Shown here in pieces: positions 57,287 to 64,000 of a stretch of DNA of 64,000 bases. Source of the DNA: Verrucomicrobium spinosum DSM 4136 = JCM 18804 (GTDB taxonomy: Bacteria > Verrucomicrobiota > Verrucomicrobiia > Verrucomicrobiales > Verrucomicrobiaceae); contig NZ_ABIZ01000001.1 of NCBI RefSeq assembly GCF_000172155.1, forward strand, positions 7,163,105-7,227,104. Direction: 5' to 3'. Made by a program: the position numbers and the translations under genes. Positions within the stretch are counted from its first letter, which is position 1; each line of letters opens with the position of its first letter. The notes under the pieces are model-generated. The model saw only the letters and a program-made list of their open reading frames with translations, was not told the DNA's origin and made no database searches.

Positions 57287-57754
57287 TTACTGCAGAGCCG
57301 TGTTGAGGTTGGTCGAACGTCTTAGGTGAAGCACGGGGAGCAGCGGAGTTGCCTCCAGCGCTAGCTCCCTTTTATCTCTTGGATAGGCAGTGAATGCTAT
57401 CGAAGCGCCCAAATCTACAAGCTTGGGAAGTATTGCGTGGCGAAGAACTGAACTCCATCGGTGATCCATGCCCGGAGCCTCATTGCCAAGATCGAAGCAT
57501 TGGTGGCCTGCCGCATTCCATTCTGTGGCTGCCCACTCGTCCAGTGATTCGATGACTTCGCAAGCCTTTTTGATGGCACTGTCGGGCTCACAATTGCCTC
57601 TACTATTGGCGCATTCCAGACTCGTGAAAAGGCCCAGTCCAGAAGGACCGCAATGAAGGCGGTGGATATCGGCAGCGCTTTGCTCAATACAAAGGCAATC
57701 GAGCGAGTCCTTGGACTCGATATCAAGATCAACGTTGATGAGTTGTAGAGCCAT
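57287..57754 (-). CDS. First cassette gene, unknown function
   Basis: 155 residues from the ATG at 57754. Soluble, several Cys/His (CLCIEQSAADIHRLHCGPSGLG). Nearest cassette to attI, hence the most recently acquired in the usual model and the one best placed to be expressed from a promoter in the intI region. No family recognised. Confidence 0.6.
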   Translation of the reverse strand: MALQLINVDLDIESKDSLDCLCIEQSAADIHRLHCGPSGLGLFTSLECANSRGNCEPDSAIKKACEVIESLDEWAATEWNAAGHQCFDLGNEAPGMDHRWSSVLRHAILPKLVDLGASIAFTAYPRDKRELALEATPLLPVLHLRRSTNLNTALQ

Positions 57755-57802
57755 TTCTTGAACAAACATACAGATAGTCTGCAAAAACACAGGTAAAATC
57801 AA

Positions 57803-57991
57803 CAGCGCTATAGGCTAAAAATTTATCGGCTAACCCCAAGATGAGAGAGCTGCGGGATGCAGGAAAAGACGCAAAATGGGTTTATTATCCTGCACAAGTG
57901 AAGGAATATTGCTTAACTGAGAGCAATATCCTGCAAAGATAGAGCTCGGAAATAGTTTGCGCTGACGGGTTCACCCCTTCAAGTTTGCTCC
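57803..57991. promoter_or_regulatory. attI core and intI promoter region
   Basis: A single core site GGCTAAC at 57828-57834 (GTTAGCC on the minus strand) marks the likely attI insertion point, 26 bp beyond the first cassette. Towards intI, TCCTGCA occurs twice (about 57890, 57929) and inverted once (57859), and ATATTGCT...AGCAATAT (57906-57929) forms a perfect 8-bp dyad with an 8-nt spacer. These could be integrase or repressor sites. Confidence 0.65.
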
Positions 57992-58939
57992 ATGCAACTG
58001 GAGGATCAATTGAGAGGAGAGATCCGAAAACTTCACTATTCCATCCGCACTGAGGAGGCTTACGTCCTCTGGTACAGGCAGTTTGTCCGTTTCCACGGGC
58101 TCATACACCCAGAGACCATGGGCGCTGCGGAAGTCGAGGCGTTCCTCACACATCTAGTGAAACGCGGCGTGAGCGCTTCCACCCAGAATCAGGCCCTCAA
58201 CGCCCTTGTGTTCCTCTACCGCCAAGTGCTCAAGCGCGAATTGGAAAATATTCAGGCACAAAGGGCCAAGACCTCGCGACACCTGCCCGTGGTGCTCGCG
58301 GTGGAGGAGATCAAGGTTCTACTGGCCGTCATGGACGGAGTGGAGGCCCTGCAGGCCGGGCTGCTTTATGGCTGTGGCCTGCGGGTGATGGAACTGTTGC
58401 GCCTGCGGATCAAGGATGTGGACCTGGCGGGTGGAAAGATCGAGGTGCGCGATGGCAAGGGCGGAAAGGACCGGGTGGTATGTTTGCCTGGTTCAGCCAT
58501 GGCAGCCCTCCAACGGCAAATGGAGCGGGCGAAACGCGTCTATGAGCAGGATGAAATGGCCAACCTGTCACCAGTCTGGCTGCCCGATGCCTACGCGACA
58601 AAAAACCCATCCGCAGGAAAATCCTGGCCCTGGTTTTGGTTGTTCCCGGCGGACAAACTGGCTACGGACCCGCGTTCCGGAACACTCCGCCGCCACCACT
58701 CCCATGAGCAGCGCTTGGGACGAGCCCTGTCTTTGGCCGCGAAGCGGGCGGGATTGGCCAAGAAGGTGACCGCACACACCATGCGTCACAGTTTTGCCAC
58801 CCATCTGCTGCTGCGCGGGGTGGATATCCGCAGCGTGCAGGAGTTGTTGGGACACGCGGATGTGCGCACGACAGAGATTTACACTCAACTCGCGCGAGCC
58901 ATGCGGGGCGACATCCGCAGCCCGTTGGATGATCTGTAA
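57992..58939 (+). CDS. intI: Integron integrase
   Basis: 315 residues, tyrosine recombinase. Catalytic Arg131 (GLRVMELLRL), His262/Arg265 (HTMRHSF), His288 and Tyr297 (TTEIYTQ). The integron-specific extra region (about 193-236, LPDAYATKNPSAGKSW...LATDPRSGTLRRHH) and the ending DIRSPLDDL separate IntI from other site-specific recombinases. It inserts and excises cassettes by pairing folded attC DNA with attI. All catalytic residues are present, so it may be active. Confidence 0.96.
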   Translation: MQLEDQLRGEIRKLHYSIRTEEAYVLWYRQFVRFHGLIHPETMGAAEVEAFLTHLVKRGVSASTQNQALNALVFLYRQVLKRELENIQAQRAKTSRHLPVVLAVEEIKVLLAVMDGVEALQAGLLYGCGLRVMELLRLRIKDVDLAGGKIEVRDGKGGKDRVVCLPGSAMAALQRQMERAKRVYEQDEMANLSPVWLPDAYATKNPSAGKSWPWFWLFPADKLATDPRSGTLRRHHSHEQRLGRALSLAAKRAGLAKKVTAHTMRHSFATHLLLRGVDIRSVQELLGHADVRTTEIYTQLARAMRGDIRSPLDDL

Positions 58940-59094
58940 ACCTTGGCTTGAGGCGGAGTAGCGCAACATCCTCACCACTTCCCAACTCGATTCCCGCCTG
59001 CCAAATTCAGCCCCACAATGGCTAGCGGAACACTGGAATAAGCTGTCTTAATGTGCTCAGCCTTCCTACCAAACACACAGCTTTCACAACAGGT

Positions 59095-59159
59095 GGCCAC
59101 ACCGCGACTGAACCGGCGGGACGCCGGTACCACACACCGGCTGGAAGCCGGTGTCACTT
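59095..59159. repeat. REP-like repeat, family B, copy 2
   Basis: Two hairpins (ACCGGCGGGACGCCGGTA; CACCGGCTGGAAGCCGGTGT), about 87% identical to 43571-43635. It marks the far side of intI, next to the AAA+ gene. Confidence 0.85.
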
Positions 59160-59163
59160 GGGA

Positions 59164-60603
59164 TCACCCCTGCTGCTTCGCTGCCGAGGTCGCCTGCATG
59201 AACTTGCGCACCTCATGATAGAGGGCGTCCTGCTGGGCGGCTGGGGTCTGCTGCTTCACGCCGTCCAGCCACGCCTGGGTGGTGGGGGTGTGGGCTTGGG
59301 AGACCTGCTGGAGCAGTTCCATGGTGATGGGGACCGTTTTCCCCGCATGGAGGGCATCAGCCAGGGCCAGCTCTGCGGCGCGATCAAAAACCCAGCGAAG
59401 GTCCGCCCCGGAGAATCCGGCGGTGGTGGCCACGAGCTGTTCATGATCGAGCTTGGCAATGGGCTTGTCCTTGGCGAGCAGGCGGATGATCTGGTGCCGG
59501 GCGGCATCGTCCGGCGGGGGCACGAAGATGGCTTGGTCAAAGCGACCGGGACGACGCAGGGCGGGGTCCAGCTGCCAGGGTGAATTGGTAGCACCAATCA
59601 CCAAGATCCGTTGGTTGTCGCTGCGCAGGCCGTCGAGCTCGCTCAGGAACTGGTTCACCACGTTGCGCATCTGCGTATCGCGCACATGACGACGATCCGG
59701 CGCCAGGCTGTCCAGTTCGTCGAACACGAGCACGCAAGGCGTGTTCGCCCGGGCGGTTTCGAAGATCTGGTGCAGGTTGCGCTCGATGCTGCCGTAGTAC
59801 GGGTCGAAGACCTCGTGCAGGCCGATGGCGAAGTAGTTGCAGGAGACCTCCCCTGCCGTGGCCCGGAGGATGGTGGTCTTGCCGCAGCCAGGAGGGCCGT
59901 AGAGCAGGATGCCACCGCCGGACTTGCGTCCGTAGGCCTTGTAAAGGTCCGGGTGCTGGAGCGGGTAGATGATTTTGAGACGGATCTCCTCCTTGAGGGC
60001 TTCCATCCCGCCGACATCGGCAAAGGTCACGCGAAAGCGCTCGCCGTCGCCGGGGGCGAAGAAGGTCTCGGGCCGCCATTCATAACCGGCAGGCTCATCA
60101 AAGGGATCGTCAAAGAACTCCTGGGGCAGCTCGCTGCCAATCTCATCGTCGTCTGGCAATTCCAGCGGGCTGGAGTTGCGCTCCCGCCCCAGTTGGGGCG
60201 TCGGCTTGGACACGCGACCCAGATCCGCCTCCAGCGCGGCATCCGCGGCTGAGGAGTCGATTTCCTGGGCACGTTTGTAATGCTCCAGCGCCTTGGAGCG
60301 CTGGTTCTCCGTGAGATGGATGCGGGACAGCAGCAGGTGGGCACCAGCGTTCTGTGGATGCTTTTGCAGCACGCGCTCCGCCCGGACGGCGGCACCGCTG
60401 GTGTCGCCCTGGAGGACAAGCACCCGGGCCAGGCTCAGCTGAGCCTCGGCATGGTCTGGCTCCAAAGCCAGCAACCGGCCCAGGATTTCCTGAGCCTCTT
60501 CCAGATGGAGCTCATCCAGGCAAGCATGACCGTACAACAGCAGGAGAGCCGTGTTGTCCGGCGCTTGCGTGAGTGCTTCGCGAAGGGTTTGGAGTCGAGA
60601 CAT
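59164..60603 (-). CDS. TPR and AAA+ ATPase protein
   Basis: 479 residues. N-terminal TPR-like helical repeats (about 1-125), a linker, then an AAA domain of the CDC48/FtsH type: Walker A GPPGCGKT, Walker B VLVFDELDSLA, sensor GATNSPW and Arg finger region RRPGRFD. TPRs probably bind a client or partner that the ATPase remodels. Confidence 0.88.
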   Translation of the reverse strand: MSRLQTLREALTQAPDNTALLLLYGHACLDELHLEEAQEILGRLLALEPDHAEAQLSLARVLVLQGDTSGAAVRAERVLQKHPQNAGAHLLLSRIHLTENQRSKALEHYKRAQEIDSSAADAALEADLGRVSKPTPQLGRERNSSPLELPDDDEIGSELPQEFFDDPFDEPAGYEWRPETFFAPGDGERFRVTFADVGGMEALKEEIRLKIIYPLQHPDLYKAYGRKSGGGILLYGPPGCGKTTILRATAGEVSCNYFAIGLHEVFDPYYGSIERNLHQIFETARANTPCVLVFDELDSLAPDRRHVRDTQMRNVVNQFLSELDGLRSDNQRILVIGATNSPWQLDPALRRPGRFDQAIFVPPPDDAARHQIIRLLAKDKPIAKLDHEQLVATTAGFSGADLRWVFDRAAELALADALHAGKTVPITMELLQQVSQAHTPTTQAWLDGVKQQTPAAQQDALYHEVRKFMQATSAAKQQG

Positions 60604-60646
60604 GGCAGGAAGCCCGTGTGCGGCTGGACTAGCAACTAAAGTGCCG

Positions 60647-61222
60647 CTACGAGCGCATTTCCAGAAAATTCTTCAAGAGTCGTTTCCCATCCTGGGTGAG
60701 GATGCTTTCAGGATGGAATTGCACCCCGTGAATGGGCAGTTCCTTGTGGCGCACCCCCATGATTTCCGTGTCGTCATCAGACGCCACCGCCGTCACTTCC
60801 AGACAATCCGGAAGGCTCTGACGCTCAATGATCAAGGAATGGTAGCGGGTGGCTTCAAAGTCCTCCGGCATCCCTAAAAATACGGACTGGTTGGTGTGGT
60901 GGATGCGGGAGGTCTTCCCATGCATCAAACGGGGGGCGCGAATCACGTTCCCACCGAAAACGTCACCGATGCACTGGTGGCCCAAGCATACCCCCAAAAG
61001 GGGGGTCCGGCTGCCAAAGCGGCGGATCACCTCATTGCTGATCCCGGCCTCCTTGGGCGTGCAGGGCCCGGGCGAAATGCAGATGTGATCGGGGTTCAGC
61101 CCCTCGATCTCCTCCAGCGTGACCTTGTCATTGCGACGGATCTCCATGGTCGCCCCCATCTCGCCAAAGTACTGGACCAAGTTGTAGGTGAAGGAGTCGT
61201 AGTTGTCGATAATCAGCAGCAT
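60647..61222 (-). CDS. trpG: Anthranilate/aminodeoxychorismate synthase glutamine amidotransferase
   Basis: 191 residues from the ATG at 61222 ([21 protein letters not shown]). Class-I amidotransferase with the nucleophile in [15 protein letters not shown], and HPES near the end with His/Glu of the triad. Supplies ammonia for tryptophan or folate synthesis (TrpG/PabA); which one cannot be told here. Confidence 0.92.
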   Translation of the reverse strand: MLLIIDNYDSFTYNLVQYFGEMGATMEIRRNDKVTLEEIEGLNPDHICISPGPCTPKEAGISNEVIRRFGSRTPLLGVCLGHQCIGDVFGGNVIRAPRLMHGKTSRIHHTNQSVFLGMPEDFEATRYHSLIIERQSLPDCLEVTAVASDDDTEIMGVRHKELPIHGVQFHPESILTQDGKRLLKNFLEMRS

Positions 61223-61387
61223 GGATGGAGCCTCTAGAGAAGCAATGTAATGCACGTAACGCCGCTGGCAAACGGCTTGGACGCTTCCCTGCACCTCTGG
61301 AGCCTTTCCTGAAAAATACAAACCCAGTTCGAGCTTGCGCCAAATCCTAAAGCAATCCATATTATCAACAACTTCAGGAGAGCCCTC

Positions 61388-61825
61388 ATGCCCCCTGCTC
61401 GATCTTCCCCAAGCCCGATGGTCTTGCCCCAGACTTCACGTCTGATTGCGGTGACCGGTCGGCTCCGGAATGATCATTTTCATCTGACCACTGATCACCT
61501 CTTGCTGGAGGTGGACCGGGCCACTCTCAACCTGCAACGGGCCTTTGCGGAAGGGAATGTGGAGGTGCATCTCCACCATGCGCCCTTGGGCTTGGAATAC
61601 GTCTTTTTCTCCCGCCGTGCCACCTACCATCCCAACGACAGCCAACTGCACCTGAGCGAGTGGCATGGCACCCGGCAAAATGGTCGCTACGCACCCTTCC
61701 CCGAGCCCCGGCGAGAACTGGTGCTCCCGGTGGACGGCACCTTCTTCATGGAGGAGGAACTCCCTCAGGACCTGAGGGAAACAGGCCCTGACGCCCTCTG
61801 TGACGAGGTGCTGGCAACTTTTTAG
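61388..61825 (+). CDS. Hypothetical protein
   Basis: 145 residues, beta-rich, with no signal peptide ([31 protein letters not shown]). The strand pattern recalls the LptA/OstA fold only loosely. Divergent from trpG. No confident function. Confidence 0.5.
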   Translation: MPPARSSPSPMVLPQTSRLIAVTGRLRNDHFHLTTDHLLLEVDRATLNLQRAFAEGNVEVHLHHAPLGLEYVFFSRRATYHPNDSQLHLSEWHGTRQNGRYAPFPEPRRELVLPVDGTFFMEEELPQDLRETGPDALCDEVLATF

Positions 61826-62040
61826 TTTCTATCGTCCAATGTCGCATGGAAAAATAGCCCCAGATTGCGAATTCATGAATTGCCACGGCATGAAAAACGC
61901 TTTACGATTGGCCTCCGTGGCCGGGTTGCCTCCAACCCGATACTGAACATCACGGGATCCTGTGATTTGTTCGTCCTTTGGCGGGCATCGCAACGCAAAC
62001 GAACCTCCTTCCAACTTTTCTACCACCTTCCCCGCCGCAC

Positions 62041-62736
62041 ATGCCCGACTTACTTTCCAAAGGAGGCCCGCTCGTCTGGTTGCTGCTTTGCTGCTTCGGA
62101 CTCGCCCTGGCCATCTTTGCTGAGCGTCTTGCATACTTTCACCGGGCATCGCTGAATGTAGGGGAGTTTCTCGCGGGTCTGGCCAGCCTCATCCGTCGCA
62201 AGAATTTCTCTGAAGCCCTCCAGGAGTGCGTGGCCACGCGGGTGCCCGTGGGTCGCGTGCTTCACGCGGCCCTGCTACGCCACCATGTCCCCCGCGAGCA
62301 GCTCAAGGAGATCGTCCAGGAAGCCGGTCAGCTGGAAGTGCCCCGTCTGGAACGCTACCTGAGCGTCCTTCACGGCATCGCCCACGCCGCTCCTTTGATC
62401 GGTCTGCTCGGCACCATCGCCGGCCTCATGGATACCTTCACGCAGCTCAACAACGTGAACGGCTACGCCACCCCGGCCGACGTGGCTCGCGGGGTTTACC
62501 AGAGCCTCATCACCTCCGCCCTCGGCCTGGTGGTGGCCATCCCCAGCTTCCTCTTCTATTCCTTCCTCGCCGCCAAGGCCCGTCACCTGATGCACGACCT
62601 CGAGCGCGCCGGCATCGAGGTGGTGAACATCCTCGATGACCACCGTGAATCTGCCCAGAGTGTAGATTCGGGTGCCCAGATCGTGGAGTTCCGCCAGAGC
62701 GACTCCGGCATGCGCAAGATTGGCAAGAACGCCTGA
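62041..62736 (+). CDS. TolQ/ExbB-type proton channel protein
   Basis: 231 residues from the ATG at 62041: an early membrane helix (WLLLCCFGLALAIF) and two later ones with the family's conserved PLIGLLGTIAGLMDTF and SLITSALGLVVAIP segments. Partner TolR/ExbD gene follows after 44 bp. Confidence 0.85.
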   Translation: MPDLLSKGGPLVWLLLCCFGLALAIFAERLAYFHRASLNVGEFLAGLASLIRRKNFSEALQECVATRVPVGRVLHAALLRHHVPREQLKEIVQEAGQLEVPRLERYLSVLHGIAHAAPLIGLLGTIAGLMDTFTQLNNVNGYATPADVARGVYQSLITSALGLVVAIPSFLFYSFLAAKARHLMHDLERAGIEVVNILDDHRESAQSVDSGAQIVEFRQSDSGMRKIGKNA

Positions 62737-62780
62737 GGCTCCTCCGGTCGTCCACCGCAAGCCAGTCCGCCTGTCCTGCC

Positions 62781-63182
62781 ATGAAGCTTGAGAGCCATCT
62801 GCCCAAACAGACCTTTTGGCTCTACTTGGGGCCAGTGCTGAATGTGCTGCTCATCCTGCTCATCTTCTTCCTGCTGGGCTCCTCGTTTGTGATTCAGAGC
62901 GGCGTGAGTGTGAAGCTCCCCGAGAGCGGCTTCCCTCTGCGCGACTTTCACCATCCGCTCGTCGCCACCGTCACGGCCAACTCGGACCAGTTCCTCTACC
63001 TGGAAGGCCGCCCTGTCACTCTCCTGGAGATGCGCAAAGGTCTGGAAGAAAAGAAGAAGGAGACCCGCCAGCTCATCATCCATGCCGACGAGATGGCCCC
63101 CTTCGGCAGGGTACAGGAAGTGGCCAACTCCGCACTGAGTCTCGGCTATGAAGTCGCCTATGCGACGCAGCCAGCCCGGTAA
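62781..63182 (+). CDS. TolR/ExbD-type protein
   Basis: 133 residues: one N-terminal helix (LNVLLILLIFFLLGSSFVIQ) and a C-terminal periplasmic domain (IIHADEMAPFGRVQEVANSALSLG). The Asp usually found inside the ExbD/TolR helix is Asn here (LGPVLNVLLIL), so proton coupling may be altered. Confidence 0.8.
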   Translation: MKLESHLPKQTFWLYLGPVLNVLLILLIFFLLGSSFVIQSGVSVKLPESGFPLRDFHHPLVATVTANSDQFLYLEGRPVTLLEMRKGLEEKKKETRQLIIHADEMAPFGRVQEVANSALSLGYEVAYATQPAR

Positions 63183-63229
63183 TAGCATCGCTCCTTCACG
63201 CTGACTTTACAAAACGAGTGATCTCGTGA

Positions 63230-64000
63230 TGGTCGGGCTCATGCCTGTCAAACCGTCATCACAGATCAGCCTCCGGGATACCCTCTCCCATTTGGACCAC
63301 ATCGCCGCAGCCAAGCTGCTGGGTGCCGGCGGGCGGGAACTGCTGATCAAGGGCGGCTCCGCCACCATCGATGTCGCCGAGCAGGTGCATTTCACCGAGG
63401 ACCACTTCCAGGTGGTGTTTCCTCATCCCGAAAAGGAACCCTTGGTGGTGACGCTCAGCCTCCATCCCGGGGCCAAGCGTCGGCTGCAAATCGCCTGCAG
63501 CCACGAAGGCGAAGAAGCCGACTTTTACAAGGCCGCCATCTTTGCCCTCATCCTGGAGGAAAAGACACTGCTGGGCCTTGCCGCCGCACCGCCAGACCTG
63601 GACATCCCCTGGGAGCTACTGCCCGCCCACCAGCTGGAGGCCAGAGCCCTGGCCGAAAGGACGAAGCGAGCGGCCGAGGAAAAGATGCGGATCAAAACGG
63701 CCGACAAAACTCAACCCTGGACGGACTACACGGTCACCAATCCGGTCTCTGGCAAATCCTACCGGGTGGGCCTGCGCGGCCTGGGTCGTGGGCAGAGCTA
63801 CTGCGCCTGCCCTGACTTCCGGAGGAACCGGCTCGGCACCTGCAAGCATGTCATCGCCGTCCACACCTGGGTGGGCAAGAAGTTCGACAGCCGCACTCTC
63901 AAGCGAGCCTGGAAGCCCAAAAGCATCAATATCCATGCGCTCTACGATGGAGATCTGCGCCTGGCCGTGGAGCACCCCTCGAACCTGGCCCCTCCGGTCG
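63230..64000 (+). CDS. SWIM zinc-finger protein, N-terminal part (likely SNF2 helicase)
   Basis: Open frame to the window end (257 codons). It contains a SWIM motif SYCACPDF...CKHVIAVH (CxC...CxH). In Verrucomicrobia such starts usually belong to SNF2-family helicases, but the helicase part is outside the window. ATG at 63242 is an alternative start. Confidence 0.7.

Larger units (their letters stand above)
46562..58939 (-). mobile_element. Chromosomal integron (intI, attI and cassette array)
   Basis: An integron integrase gene (57992-58939, plus) diverges from a core site (GGCTAAC, 57828) and an array of short genes read on the minus strand, separated in part by attC hairpins at 49740, 50366, 51126 and 55026, with half sites at 49184 and 54511 and a degenerate one at 55604. 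Cassette products are mostly unknown; recognisable ones are two VOC proteins, a DCC thiol protein, an RraB-like protein and a cytochrome P460-like fragment. The left end is uncertain because attC sites fade below 49 kb. A plus-strand operon (51505-54480) is embedded and lacks attC. Confidence 0.85.

Overview
The window is a high-GC bacterial chromosome segment. Several things suggest the Verrucomicrobiota, probably a Verrucomicrobium/Prosthecobacter-like genus: two DUF6807 proteins, Tat-exported Gfo/Idh/MocA and sugar-phosphate-isomerase-like proteins, a Ser/Thr kinase carrying HEAT-like repeats, and many GC-rich hairpin repeats between genes. This placement is inference from gene content; there is no rRNA here to confirm it.

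Layout. 0-9 kb: a dehydrogenase with a very long Pro/Ala/Glu tail, a YgfZ-type folate-binding protein, a small lipoprotein, a secreted cyclophilin, a membrane Ser/Thr kinase and a decayed LuxR-type regulator. 9.4-19.7 kb, minus strand: a complete high-affinity potassium uptake operon, reading small peptide-kdpF-kdpA-kdpB-kdpC-kdpC-like-glycosyltransferase-kdpD-kdpE, with a likely KdpE operator upstream. 20-31 kb: PIG-L deacetylase, PIN-PhoH ATPase, serpin, two EF-hand proteins, a PNPOx-fold protein, a TSUP permease and secreted sugar-metabolism proteins. 31.4-32.2 kb: a REP-associated tyrosine transposase gene broken by an amber codon and bracketed by 53-bp inverted REP copies. 32-38 kb: a Gfo/Idh/MocA oxidoreductase, a DUF6807 protein and a frameshifted hybrid histidine kinase. 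37.8-43.2 kb: yicC, DUF6807, gmk, ctp and tsaD. 43-46 kb: repeats, a lipoprotein and an rcnR-rcnA nickel/cobalt efflux pair with its operator.

About 46.5-58.9 kb is the most notable part: a chromosomal integron. A typical integron integrase (intI, 57992-58939, plus strand) diverges from an attI-like core. The array of small, mostly unknown minus-strand genes beyond it includes three complete attC hairpins, two half attC sites and two weaker ones. Inside the array sits a plus-strand, start/stop-overlapping operon (photolyase-tspO-SDR-truncated lipocalin). A 26-bp sequence recurs exactly where genes or attC sites are cut. This element, its unknown cassette genes and the breakpoint repeat are the best candidates for something undescribed.

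59-64 kb returns to ordinary chromosome: a TPR-AAA+ ATPase, trpG/pabA, a TolQ/TolR-type pair and the start of a SWIM-domain protein, probably a SNF2 helicase. Start codons, domain calls and truncations were read by eye; no database search was run.
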